This document shows positions 50,725-59,866 of a stretch of 64,000 nucleotides of DNA, one piece after another (the stretch's first letter is position 1; every line of letters starts with the position of its first letter). Both the position numbers and the translations under genes were made by a program. Origin of the DNA: Myxococcales bacterium (GTDB taxonomy: Bacteria > Myxococcota_A > Polyangia > Polyangiales > Polyangiaceae); assembly GCA_004193285.1 (NCBI GenBank), contig SECP01000009.1:124001-188000 (forward strand), in the 5' to 3' direction. Below the pieces are notes generated by a model. It was not told the origin of the DNA. It saw only the letters and a list, made by a program, of their open reading frames with translations, and searched no databases.

Positions 50725-52518
50725 CTAGAGCGTCTCGCCCGCGGAGGGGGTGCGGAAGCGGAACGCCTTGGTGCCGACGATAGCGACCAAGAAATCCTTC
50801 ACCGAAAATGTCCGCGCGGTGGTGCGGTCCGGCCCGTACGCGGCGGCCAGGTAGGCGTTGGACATGGCGCCCGCATCCGCGTCGCCGTCCATGCGGCCCA
50901 GCATGAACCGCGACCAATGGCGTGACGTGCACCAGCTGACTTCGTCACTCTCCGCCAAGGCGTTCAGCATCTCGATGCCGCTCTTGAAGGGAATGACTTT
51001 GCCCTTCGGCGTCGTGCCGCCGATGACGGCATCCGCGCCTTGGGGCAGGCCGGTCACGTCGATGGGCTTGCCTTTTTCCTGAGTTCGATAGCGCCCGAGC
51101 GAATCGAAGCTCTCGAGGGCAAAGCCCCACGGATCGAAGATGGCATGGCAGCCGGTGGCGCACGCGATTTCCGCGTGTTTCGCGAACCGCTCCCGCGTCG
51201 TCAACGTCGAGTCCGGCGTGTCCGCCTCCACCATTGGGATATTGCCGGCGGGGAGCGGCACGTTGCCGCACAGCAGCTGCTTGTAGACGGCCAGACCGCG
51301 GCGCACGGGGGGCGCATTGCCGTTGGTGCGCAAGAACGGCACCTGCATCATGACGCCCACTCGCTGGGTCGGGTCCAGCGCTACCTGCGTGAAGCCCGAG
51401 CCCTGGACGGTGAGCCCGTACTGAGGCGCGGTGGATGCGTTGGCGAACGTGTACGGAGCGGTGAGTAAGCTCTTGAGCGTACCGTCACCCGCCACGAAGA
51501 TGGAGGCCACGAAGTTTTCCAGCTCCTGGCCGAGCTGGGCGCCGAGATCCGTACCTGGGTCCAGGTCCTCCAGGTTGTCCATGTGCAGCCATTGCTTGTG
51601 AAAGCTGAACAGGGCTCGGCGCGCTCGCGTGTCGTCCGTGAGCAGGCGTGCGGCTTGCGTCTTCAGGCCGTCCGCCGTTGCAAGCTGGCCGGCCTTGGCC
51701 GCTGTCTGGAGCGCGGCATCCGGAGGCGATTCCCAGAGGAAGTACGAGAGCCGCGAAGCCAGCTGGTCCGCTGTCAGCGCGACGAGGGCTGCGTTTTCCG
51801 GATCGCGCACCGCCGGCTGGTCCCCGATCTCCCAGTGGTACAGCAGGTTGGGCGACTGCAGGATGGCTTCGATGGTGGCGGCGACCGCCTCCTGAAAAGT
51901 GCCGCCGAGCGTCTTTGCGGTCTGGAACAGCTTTACCAGGTCCTCGACCTCGCTTGCGACCAACGCGCGACGGTAGGCCTTTGCTCCGAAGTCCTTAACG
52001 AGCGAGGTGACGCACGCAGTCTCGGCGGCGGCATCCGCGGGCGCGGTGCACGGAACGGTTATCTTGTTGGCGGTGAGCGCCGTCGCCGCCAAGACTTCGG
52101 CGGCCTCCATGTAGCCGCGCGCTGTTTCCGTCGGCACCGTTCCCGGCGCCTCGAAACCGCCGGCACCCGGGCCGTCCGGCTCGAACTTGGCGCCTGGCTT
52201 CGTGGTGTCCCCCAGCAGCTCGGCCATCGTGTTGGAGAACTCGCGGTGCGTGAGCCGCCGCAGCGGCATGACGCCTGCAGTTTCGGGAGAGACGACGCCG
52301 GGCTTCGGTAGCTCCATGACCGCGCCGGCGCTGCCCGCTACCGGAGCGGGACCGCCGCTGCCGCCGCCCCCACTGGCGGCTCCGCCGCCGCTGGTCGAGG
52401 TGCCGCCTGCACCTGCGTTGGCCGCGCCGGGTTCGCTGCCGCAGCCGAAGCCGAGCAGTGCCCCTGCCGCCACCAACGTCATGAGACTCGAATAGCTGAG
52501 TGTCTTTGCGTTTGCCAT
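50725..52518 (-). CDS. DUF1592 family secreted protein (copy B)
   Basis: 597-residue lipoprotein from ATG 52518: signal peptide with lipobox GFGC (Cys26), a Gly/Ala-rich linker, then the usual order of DUF1587-like (LRRLTHREFSNTMAELLGD), DUF1595-like (AYRRALVASEVEDLVKLF), DUF1592 (SPNLLYHWEIGD), DUF1588 (VGVMMQVPFLRTNGNAPPVRRG) and a DUF1585-like tail. The cytochrome-like site in the DUF1588 part reads CATGCH, that is CxxxCH. The frame upstream to 52728 is not coding. Last gene of the train, 16 bp after the DUF1552 gene it is paired with. Confidence 0.92.
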   Translation of the reverse strand: MANAKTLSYSSLMTLVAAGALLGFGCGSEPGAANAGAGGTSTSGGGAASGGGGSGGPAPVAGSAGAVMELPKPGVVSPETAGVMPLRRLTHREFSNTMAELLGDTTKPGAKFEPDGPGAGGFEAPGTVPTETARGYMEAAEVLAATALTANKITVPCTAPADAAAETACVTSLVKDFGAKAYRRALVASEVEDLVKLFQTAKTLGGTFQEAVAATIEAILQSPNLLYHWEIGDQPAVRDPENAALVALTADQLASRLSYFLWESPPDAALQTAAKAGQLATADGLKTQAARLLTDDTRARRALFSFHKQWLHMDNLEDLDPGTDLGAQLGQELENFVASIFVAGDGTLKSLLTAPYTFANASTAPQYGLTVQGSGFTQVALDPTQRVGVMMQVPFLRTNGNAPPVRRGLAVYKQLLCGNVPLPAGNIPMVEADTPDSTLTTRERFAKHAEIACATGCHAIFDPWGFALESFDSLGRYRTQEKGKPIDVTGLPQGADAVIGGTTPKGKVIPFKSGIEMLNALAESDEVSWCTSRHWSRFMLGRMDGDADAGAMSNAYLAAAYGPDRTTARTFSVKDFLVAIVGTKAFRFRTPSAGETL

Positions 52519-52534
52519 GTGGTGCCCCCTGGAA

Positions 52535-53884
52535 CTAGCTACGCAGCTCCGCGAGCTCGCCACCGTATTCGGCGCGCCCAAAGGTCTGAGTTGGTACGCC
52601 GAGCGCGTTCGCGAGGGCGATGAGAATGCCGTTGGGCGCGGTATTGTTCGGCAGCTTGATGCTGCGGCCCGTCTTGAAATAGCCACCCGCGTTTCCGGCG
52701 ATGAGCGCCGGCACGTTGTTGAACTCATGCATGCCGTGCCGCATGCTGTTCATCGCGAGCAGCACCCCACGGTCCAGCAAGCCCGCCGTTTTCATGCTGG
52801 CGATCGTGTAGGCGAGCTGCTCCTGGAACCAGGTGTCGCACTTGTCTTTGTCCGCGCCGTTGGCGTGAGCGATGTTGTGGTAGCCGTTGTCGTCGCCCGT
52901 GTTGTCGCCCTTGCCGGCGGCCTTGAAGCCGAGCTTGGTCAGGATCAAGTTCGCATCACCTTGATCACCGAGCTGAAGAACGACCATGCGAGTCGCGTCC
53001 GCCGCCAAAGCCGCGACCGAGATGTCGATCATCATCTTCGTCGTCGTTTCGAAGGCGTTGGTCGAACCGGTCTCCACCCCCGGCTCCAAGACGGGAGGCT
53101 TGCCCCCGCCTGGCGTCACCTGACGGTCCAGCTCGGTTTCGAGCGAGCGAATGGACTCGAGGTGAGCTTGAATGGCGGCTTTGTCCTCGGTACCGACGCG
53201 GGAGGAAAAACGCGCCAGATCCGTGATCACGTGATCGAGGACGCTCTTTTTGATGGCGCGCTTGCGGGCCGCGGCGGGGTCCGGCGTCGTGCCCCCACCC
53301 GGCGCTGGCATGGATGCGCCGAAGACTTGCGTGAACACCTTGTAGGGGTCCGTTGCAGGAATGACCGGGTCGCCCGCGGCGCGCCACGAGAGGCGGCCGG
53401 TGCTCTTGACGAATACGCCGAGGTTCAAGCTCGGTAGCCCTTGGTAGCCAGCCTTGACCAGCCCCGAGCCGATGTGTTGATCGATGGAGGGGCCGCCCGC
53501 GACGATGTTGGCGGTGGAGCTGCCTGCGGACTTGTAGAGCTGCCCCGTGAGCATGCCTGGGAAGCACGCGTGCCCGGTGTTCTCGGGCGCCACCCCGTCC
53601 CGAATGAACCGGTAGTTCATGTTGTCCAGCAGCAGCAGGTCAGCCTTGTGCGGCTCCAGCGACGCCTGGAATGGCTTGAAGGTCCAGTTCGTGCCCGGAG
53701 CGGGCCACCCCGTCGCCAAGCTTTGGCTCAGCCAGCCGTTGCTCCACGCGAGGATCAAGCCCGCTTTCGCGGCGGGAACCTGGCCATGCGCTTCGCGCTC
53801 GACCGACAGCAGCGGCAAGACGGCGGGCCCAAGCCCCAAGGCACGCAGCAGCGTGCGACGTGAGAATCGATCAATCTTTGGCAT
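52535..53884 (-). CDS. DUF1552 family exported protein (copy B)
   Basis: 449 residues with a twin-arginine signal (RFSRRTLLRALGLGPAVLPLL). The mature part has the features of DUF1552 proteins: AGLILAWSNGWLSQSL, LLLDNMNYRF, HACFPGMLTG, ITDLARFSSRVG, and a C-terminal block with GDNTGDDNGYHNIAHAN, LLAMNSMRHGMHEF and VPALIAGNAGGYFKTGR. These proteins are nearly always encoded beside DUF1592 proteins in myxobacteria and planctomycetes; their function is unknown. 95 bp after the central lipoprotein gene. Confidence 0.93.
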   Translation of the reverse strand: MPKIDRFSRRTLLRALGLGPAVLPLLSVEREAHGQVPAAKAGLILAWSNGWLSQSLATGWPAPGTNWTFKPFQASLEPHKADLLLLDNMNYRFIRDGVAPENTGHACFPGMLTGQLYKSAGSSTANIVAGGPSIDQHIGSGLVKAGYQGLPSLNLGVFVKSTGRLSWRAAGDPVIPATDPYKVFTQVFGASMPAPGGGTTPDPAAARKRAIKKSVLDHVITDLARFSSRVGTEDKAAIQAHLESIRSLETELDRQVTPGGGKPPVLEPGVETGSTNAFETTTKMMIDISVAALAADATRMVVLQLGDQGDANLILTKLGFKAAGKGDNTGDDNGYHNIAHANGADKDKCDTWFQEQLAYTIASMKTAGLLDRGVLLAMNSMRHGMHEFNNVPALIAGNAGGYFKTGRSIKLPNNTAPNGILIALANALGVPTQTFGRAEYGGELAELRS

Positions 53885-53979
53885 CCGGTCGTCTCCGCTG
53901 GGTGTGACTCAATAGTGAAATGGACTCGGAGGACCGCTCCTTGCCGTAATTCGTCGAGCTCCGTTTGCGGAGCGTCGAT

Positions 53980-55299
53980 TCATGGCGCGGGCCGCACGTT
54001 CTCGAGCAAAAACACGTAATCTTGATAGTCGCCATTGGCCGCCTCTTCGCCGCCAATGAGGAAAGTTCCGGGCCGAACGACTCCCTGCGCGTCTCGCACG
54101 GACCAAGTGCGGACGCGGTGCTTACCATCGAAGCAACTCGCATCCTCGCTCGCCAATAAGCCGACCCCGGCCGGAGTCATCCAGATTCCGAATCTGTCGG
54201 CAGACGGCGTGAAGGTGGTGCTCCCGCTCGCGAGCGGAGGCTCGAGCATCCGTGACTTGTCGTTGGTCTGGGCGTCCTTCAGCTCGGCGAGGGTCGCGAC
54301 GGTGGTGCGAGCACCAGGGCTTGCAGGATCGTACCAACCGAACGGCACGAGGCCCGGCGGCGAAAACCGCGCTAGCGCCCGCATGACGACCGGCTTTTGA
54401 GGATCCATGCGCTCGAACGCGGGAGCGCTCACCTCGTCCGTGCCGGCGACGACTCCGGGCAGCTGCGGGGGATTGGGATTCGCGTCATCCGGCAGCCAGC
54501 TCGGGAGCTTGGTCGTATATTCGGGAAACGCGCGGAGAATCTGCCCGAACGTCGGCTCGAGCTCGACGTAGGTGAGCACGAGCGCGTAGCTCGGAATCGA
54601 GAGAGTTTTCCCACCGGCGGAGAGCTCCAAGGCTGCGCTCAACGCGGTGGCCCCGTCGTCTTGCGCGGGGGGCGCGCCGAGCTCGTCGCTGCTGGTCGTG
54701 AGCGCCAACCGAACTTCCGCGTCGGCACCGGGCTCCAGCTGCAAGGCGCCGCTCGGAGACGTGATCCGAAAACGCGATGCGCCGGGGCCGGTGAGGGAGA
54801 GGCTCAAAGTCAGTGCGGCGGCGCCGCCATTGTGAACGACGAGCGCCTGTTCCGGGCCTTGAGTGGGCCCGTTCGTGCGACCATTCGGCGTCGTGCCGCT
54901 GTGATGCCGGACCGCGGTCCACATCATGCGCCCCGGAGTGGTGCTGAGGCCTGCGCCCGCAGATTCGCCGCCAGCGCCGGCTCCCGCTCCGGCCGCTCCG
55001 CCCGCGGCGACGGCACCTCCGGCCCCTCCGCTCGGGCCCGTGCCGGCTGCGGACGCGCCCGCCGCCCCGCCCGCCGCCCCGCCTCCGCTCGACGCTCCCG
55101 CAGAGCCGGCGAAAGTCGCGCCGCCAGTACCCCCTGCGCCCACAGCTGCGCCTGAGCTCGAGCCTGCTGCGGCGGCGCCGGTCGCCCCCGCACCCCCGCT
55201 GTCCGCTGGCGGCTCGGCGGTTCCGCCGGAGCAACCTGCGGCGGCAGGAACGGCGAGGAGCAGCGCCGGGCCGAGAACGAGGATGGCTCGCGACTTCAT
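53980..55299 (-). CDS. lipoprotein with long Gly/Ala linker, between the DUF1552 genes
   Basis: 439 residues: signal peptide with lipobox PAAAGC (Cys23), about 95 residues almost entirely Gly, Ala and Ser, then a beta-rich part (ALVVHNGGAAALTLSLSL, RFRITSPSGALQLEPGADA) that looks like an immunoglobulin-like ASH/choice-of-anchor module, and a C-terminal part (FGIWMTPAGVGLLASEDAS) similar to fragments seen in myxobacterial surface proteins. It sits in the middle of the mirror arrangement, 7 bp after DUF1552 copy A. Function unknown. Confidence 0.85.
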   Translation of the reverse strand: MKSRAILVLGPALLLAVPAAAGCSGGTAEPPADSGGAGATGAAAAGSSSGAAVGAGGTGGATFAGSAGASSGGGAAGGAAGASAAGTGPSGGAGGAVAAGGAAGAGAGAGGESAGAGLSTTPGRMMWTAVRHHSGTTPNGRTNGPTQGPEQALVVHNGGAAALTLSLSLTGPGASRFRITSPSGALQLEPGADAEVRLALTTSSDELGAPPAQDDGATALSAALELSAGGKTLSIPSYALVLTYVELEPTFGQILRAFPEYTTKLPSWLPDDANPNPPQLPGVVAGTDEVSAPAFERMDPQKPVVMRALARFSPPGLVPFGWYDPASPGARTTVATLAELKDAQTNDKSRMLEPPLASGSTTFTPSADRFGIWMTPAGVGLLASEDASCFDGKHRVRTWSVRDAQGVVRPGTFLIGGEEAANGDYQDYVFLLENVRPAP

Positions 55300-55306
55300 G
55301 CCGGGC

Positions 55307-56728
55307 TCAGGTGTTCATCAGCTCGGGGAGAGGGCCGCCCTTCGCGTCGCCCAGGGAGTCTTGCATGATGCCGTGAGCTTGGAGGATGGAGACGAGTGCT
55401 CGACCGGTATGCACATCGCTGCGCTCGCCCACCAGCTTGCGCGGGAATTTGAGGCCGGGCGTGTAGTTCACGTGCGCGCCGTCCACGTTCAGCTTGCCTC
55501 CGGCCCGGCCGGCGATCAGCACCGGCATGTCGTAGTGGTTGTGCGTGTCGCCGTCGGCGATGTCGCTGCTCATGTAGAACGTGGTGTTGTCCAGCACCGT
55601 CTTGCCGTCCGCGTCGATCGCCGCGTCCAGCTTACCGAGGAGATTGGCAATCTGCTGGACCTCCCAAGTATCGATCTTGGTGAGCGCCTCGAGCTTCTTC
55701 GGGTCTTGGAGGTGGTGCGAGGTCCCGTGGTGCGGCGTGGAGCTCCCGAGCAGGAAGCCGAAGTCGTTGTTGCTGGTACCGTTGCCGAGCATGAAGGTCA
55801 CCGAGCGTGTGATGTCGCAAGTGAAGGCGAGCGCCATCAGGTCCACGAACACCTTCGTATGACTTTCCACGATCGCGGTGGGCGTGATGCCGCGCTCTTG
55901 GTCGAGCTTGGCCGAAGCTTCGGGGCGCATCGGCTTTTCGCAGCTGCGACCGGTCCCCATGTTGTCCAAGGAAACTTCGAGCTCACGCAGCGACGTCGCG
56001 TACTCGTCCAGCTTGTCCTTGTCGGACTTGCTGAGCTTCGGGTTCAGCGATTGAATGTCCGACAGCACCGCGTCGAGCACGCTCCGCTGCTCCGCCTTGC
56101 GCTGAGCTGCTTGTGCGTCCGACATGCCCGGCATCTCCCCGAAGCCGGTGAACATGCGATCGAAGACCGCGCGCGGGTCGTAGATGTTGGGCTGGGGCTT
56201 GCCCTTGATCCAGGAAATTGCCCGAGAAAAGTCGCAAGATACGCGGTCACACAGGCCGTTGTCGCCCTGCAGGCCGATGTTGAGGCTCGGGAGCAGCGGC
56301 GTGCCGCAATCGCCTGAGTTGAGGGCGGGCAAGAGCAACTGGTCCACGCTGGTGCGGGCCGCGTCGTTCAAGTGGCCGAACACGGGCAGCATATTGAGCA
56401 AGCAGCCGGTGCCGGCGCCATGATCGCCCGGCGGCTTACCAGGAACCGCGGTCTCCTGATTGTCGAGCCCGGTCAGAACCTTGATCTTGCTACGCACCGG
56501 CAAGAGCGGCTTCAAGATGGGGGTGAGGGCCCAGTCCGTACCGGTGGTCACCGGAGTCCAATTGTTCATGACCATGCCGTTCGGCACCATCCAGGCCATG
56601 AAGCGCCGTGGAGCGACGCAGCTGGCAGCGCTGGCGCGGCGGGTCCACACCGCCGACGGCATGAACGGGAGCGCCAGGGTCGTCGCGGCGCCGGTCAGGA
56701 AGAGTCTTCGTGATTTGCTGATTTTCAT
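55307..56728 (-). CDS. DUF1552 family exported protein (copy A)
   Basis: 473 residues from ATG 56728 (GGAA upstream; a TTG two codons earlier is in frame). Twin-arginine-like signal SKSRRLFLTGAATTLALPF. Mature motifs AWMVPNGMVMNNWTP, VLTGLDNQETA, DHGAGTGCLLNM, SVTFMLGNGTSNNDFGFL, HNHYDMPVLIAGRAGG match the DUF1552 family. Clearly paralogous to copy B but well diverged, so the duplication is old. 19 bp after the DUF1592 gene copy A. Confidence 0.93.
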   Translation of the reverse strand: MKISKSRRLFLTGAATTLALPFMPSAVWTRRASAASCVAPRRFMAWMVPNGMVMNNWTPVTTGTDWALTPILKPLLPVRSKIKVLTGLDNQETAVPGKPPGDHGAGTGCLLNMLPVFGHLNDAARTSVDQLLLPALNSGDCGTPLLPSLNIGLQGDNGLCDRVSCDFSRAISWIKGKPQPNIYDPRAVFDRMFTGFGEMPGMSDAQAAQRKAEQRSVLDAVLSDIQSLNPKLSKSDKDKLDEYATSLRELEVSLDNMGTGRSCEKPMRPEASAKLDQERGITPTAIVESHTKVFVDLMALAFTCDITRSVTFMLGNGTSNNDFGFLLGSSTPHHGTSHHLQDPKKLEALTKIDTWEVQQIANLLGKLDAAIDADGKTVLDNTTFYMSSDIADGDTHNHYDMPVLIAGRAGGKLNVDGAHVNYTPGLKFPRKLVGERSDVHTGRALVSILQAHGIMQDSLGDAKGGPLPELMNT

Positions 56729-56747
56729 GGCCAAATTCCGATCTGGA

Positions 56748-58481
56748 TCAGGGCGTCTCGCCGCGTCGGGTGCGGAAGGCCTCGCTATGGACCACGGCCT
56801 GGATGAGCGCGGGCCACGTGGCGTCCTTCACCGGAACGCCCACCCCGGCCGCGTAGGCCTTGGCGGACTTGCTCGCGAAGGAACGACCCACCGCGTAGGT
56901 CAGCATCTGTTTCGCAACGCAGATGGCGAAGTCTGCGTCTCCAGCGACGGCGCGCGCGAGATCATCGACGCCCGTCAGCGGCGTGCCGTCCGCCAGCTGC
57001 CCCGTCGTGTCCACCGCTCCTCCGTTATCGGTCGTGCGGTAGGCGCCCGCGGCATCGAAGCTCTCCAGGGCGAAGCCAATCGGGTCCATGATCTTGTGAC
57101 ACGCCGCGCACGATGGATTGGCCCGGTGCTGCTCGAAGGTTTGACGCAGCGTGGCTCCGGGCGGGCGCTGCTCCGTGAGTGCCGGTATGTTCGAAGGGGC
57201 GGACGGAGGCGGATCGCAGAGGAGCTCTTCCAGGACCCAGTTCGCACGCCGTACCGGGGAGGTACGGCCGGGATAGGAAGACACTGCGAGGAACGCCCCT
57301 TGGCTGAGCACACCGATGCGCGGGGTCCCCTCCAGGCTCACGCGAGTGAAGCCGCCTGATACGGCAGGCAACCCGTAGTGCCGAGCCAGCCGCTCGTTCA
57401 CGAACGAATACTTGGCCAACACGACCGCCGACAGCGGTTGCGCCTCGGCTATCAACGACTTGAAGAAGAGGTTCGTCTCTTGCGGCAGCGACTCGCGGAG
57501 GGCATCGTCGTAGTCTGGGAATTGAGCTTCGTCCGCCACGAAGCGCAGCGCCTCACGCGTCGAGAGCCATTGCCCCGCGAAGCTCTCGAAAAACCCCTGG
57601 GCTTTCGGGTCCGCGAGTAGCCGCTCTACCTCCTGGTCCAGCTCGGGCCCGGCCGGGCTCAGGCGCTTGCTCTCTGCGCTCGCGAGCAGCGTGTCGTCCG
57701 GCATGCTCGCCCACAAGAAGTAGGAGAGTCGACTGGCGAGCTCGTAGTCGGAGAGCGGCGTCGAGCTTGGTGAAGCGGGATCGCCTAGCTCGACGCGAAA
57801 CAAGAAGTGGGGCGAGAGCAAGACGCTCTTGAGCGCGGCGTGCAAGCCTCGAGTCAGGTCGCCGCCCGCCTGTTGAACGGCGGTTGATAGCGCTACGCGT
57901 GACTGCACTTCGTCCGCGCTCACCGGCCGGCGGTAGGCGCGGCCCATGAACGCGCTCAAAATCTGCGGCAAGCATGTCGCCGCGCTGGCTGCGGTCAGCT
58001 CGCAGCTGAGGATGCGGGCGCGCACCGGGTCGGCCGCGGGCCGAGCCAGGAGCTCGTCGACCAGAGTCGTCGCGGCCTTCTCGAGCTGCTCGGTGAGCAA
58101 CCGAGAGACGACGAGGCTCTGGCCGATGGTATCGAACCCGTCCTCCACGTCGTCCGCGGCGAAGCCGCTGCGCGCGGGAGTCGACGCCGTGCCGAGGAGA
58201 TCGCGCACGGTGTTGTCGTATTCGGTACGATTCAGACGCCGGAGCACGACGCGGCCTTCGTCCAGCTGCGTGGTGGGGACGACGGCGGTTCCGCCGCGCT
58301 CCGTGTTCGGCTTCACGACGATGGGAGGCTCGCTCGCCGCGCCGGCGGTGCCAGCCGTGCCAACAACCATGGGCGGGGCCGACTCCGACGTCGGATCGAG
58401 CACGGCCGTGCATGCGACTCCGCCGAGCAGCGCCGGCAGCAGCGCTATTCGGAGTGCGTTTTTTGAAAATGTCCGGGACAT
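56748..58481 (-). CDS. DUF1592 family secreted protein with cytochrome-like CxxCH (copy A)
   Basis: 577 residues from ATG 58481 (AAGGA 8 nt upstream). Signal peptide with lipobox GGVAC (Cys24), then VLRRLNRTEYDNTVRDLLG, AYRRPVSADEVQSRV, SPHFLFRVELGDP, IGVLSQGAFLAVSSYPGRTS and CAACHKIMDPIGFALESFD, the full DUF1587/1595/1592/1588/1585 order. CAACH is a standard c-type haem-binding motif, so this copy may carry haem, while copy B has one extra residue there. The N-terminal frame to 58553 is not coding. Confidence 0.92.
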   Translation of the reverse strand: MSRTFSKNALRIALLPALLGGVACTAVLDPTSESAPPMVVGTAGTAGAASEPPIVVKPNTERGGTAVVPTTQLDEGRVVLRRLNRTEYDNTVRDLLGTASTPARSGFAADDVEDGFDTIGQSLVVSRLLTEQLEKAATTLVDELLARPAADPVRARILSCELTAASAATCLPQILSAFMGRAYRRPVSADEVQSRVALSTAVQQAGGDLTRGLHAALKSVLLSPHFLFRVELGDPASPSSTPLSDYELASRLSYFLWASMPDDTLLASAESKRLSPAGPELDQEVERLLADPKAQGFFESFAGQWLSTREALRFVADEAQFPDYDDALRESLPQETNLFFKSLIAEAQPLSAVVLAKYSFVNERLARHYGLPAVSGGFTRVSLEGTPRIGVLSQGAFLAVSSYPGRTSPVRRANWVLEELLCDPPPSAPSNIPALTEQRPPGATLRQTFEQHRANPSCAACHKIMDPIGFALESFDAAGAYRTTDNGGAVDTTGQLADGTPLTGVDDLARAVAGDADFAICVAKQMLTYAVGRSFASKSAKAYAAGVGVPVKDATWPALIQAVVHSEAFRTRRGETP

Positions 58482-58573
58482 TGGGGTTTCCTTCGTCTCC
58501 TTCACAGCCTCGAGCAGCGATGCGACCGCGCACGCGCCGCCGAACACGCACATTGTTGCGAAGCGGTCGTTCG

Positions 58574-59824
58574 CTACGCCGCTCTTCGGGCGGCGCGCCG
58601 AACGAGCAAAAAGGCGAACAGCAAACCGACTCCAGAAGCGCTCGTGCGGCTCGGACCGACGCCGAAGCTGCAGCCAGACTCAGCGTCCGCTTCGTCGGCC
58701 CCACCTGGCGGCTCCGCGGCGGCAGCGCCTGCGACCGAAGGCGCCGCGCCCCCGCCCGCCACCGCGGCGGAACCGCCGCCGCCCATGCCGCTCGAGCCGC
58801 CGGCTGGGCTCGGGGACGTCGACATTCCGCCCATGCCAGCCGCACCGGCTACTCCGCCCGCACCGCCGTCGGCGGGGGTGGACGCCGAGCCGCCCGCGGG
58901 AGAGCCGCCCGCGCCGCCACTTGCGGTTGCGCCGCCAACGCCGCCCCCACCCCCGGCGCCGGCGCCGCCTGTGGGCTCGGTCGGCCCGCTCACCACGACT
59001 TGACCGGGCGTGAGCGGGTCGCTCAGCTTCGGCACCGAGCTGACGTTCCACCACGGCACGCCGCGCCGCTGCGCGTACATCCAAGCCATGAATGCGTCAG
59101 TCGGGTAGACGCTGCGCCAAGTGTCGTGCCCGTGGCCTTTGAGCTCGGTGTAGATCGGGTTGCCGCCCGCGGCACGAATCCCAGCGATGGTCGCGCGGTT
59201 GTCCATCACGGTCGAATCCTTTTCGCCGTTGATGGACCAGATGTTCTCGTTCACGACCGCGGCGTAGTCGTCCAGGCCGGGTGCGGCGCACGGTACGGCG
59301 GCGGCGAAGAACCCGGGGTTCTTCTCGATCAGGTCCCACGAGCCGCGCCCGCCCATGGAGGGGCCGGTGACGTACAGCCGGTCCGCGTCCAAATTGTACT
59401 TGGCGCTGGAGAGCAGCTGTTTCAGCACCACGACCGTGAGGCGGCCCTCGAACTTCTCCGCGTCCGAGCGGCCGTCCCCCCACCCCGACGAATTCGTCTG
59501 CGAGATGGGGACGAGGAAGAAGGAGGCGTACTTCTCCGCGTCTCCCCCATCTAGGAAGGACCCCGTCCAGCCTTTACCGCTGGAGGATAGGCTCCGCGGC
59601 AGGTCGTCTGCAGTGCCGGCAGCGTGCAAGAACACCAGGAGTGGATACTTGCGCCCAGCGTCGTAATTCGCTGGCACATAGAGGTTGTATTCGAGCACCA
59701 GACCGGTGCCCGGCTCGGTGTACTTGTGCGGCTCGTAGCCAGCCCACGCCTGGCTCGCGCTTGCCAAGATCGCGCCGGGAACCAGCGCGCCGAGCAGGTA
59801 GGACTTCAGCGGCAGCATCGTCAC
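58574..59824 (-). CDS. exported alpha/beta-hydrolase esterase with MYXO-CTERM-like tail
   Basis: 416 residues. Signal peptide (LLGALVPGAILASASQAWAG), then a poly(3-hydroxybutyrate)-depolymerase/LpqC-like hydrolase domain: YNLYVPANYDAGRKYPLLVFLHAAG, catalytic Ser in GPSMGGRGSW, and the late His in GHGHDTWRSVY. About 110 residues of Gly/Ala/Pro-rich linker follow, then a Cys, a hydrophobic segment and an Arg tail (GCSFGVGPSRTSASGVGL, LLFAFLLVRRAARR), the MYXO-CTERM pattern for surface sorting. 92 bp before DUF1592 copy A. Substrate unknown. Confidence 0.9.
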   Translation of the reverse strand: MTMLPLKSYLLGALVPGAILASASQAWAGYEPHKYTEPGTGLVLEYNLYVPANYDAGRKYPLLVFLHAAGTADDLPRSLSSSGKGWTGSFLDGGDAEKYASFFLVPISQTNSSGWGDGRSDAEKFEGRLTVVVLKQLLSSAKYNLDADRLYVTGPSMGGRGSWDLIEKNPGFFAAAVPCAAPGLDDYAAVVNENIWSINGEKDSTVMDNRATIAGIRAAGGNPIYTELKGHGHDTWRSVYPTDAFMAWMYAQRRGVPWWNVSSVPKLSDPLTPGQVVVSGPTEPTGGAGAGGGGGVGGATASGGAGGSPAGGSASTPADGGAGGVAGAAGMGGMSTSPSPAGGSSGMGGGGSAAVAGGGAAPSVAGAAAAEPPGGADEADAESGCSFGVGPSRTSASGVGLLFAFLLVRRAARRAA

Positions 59825-59866
59825 TACAAGGGGCGCGGCGGCCGCAACCTATACGAAAATCACCAA

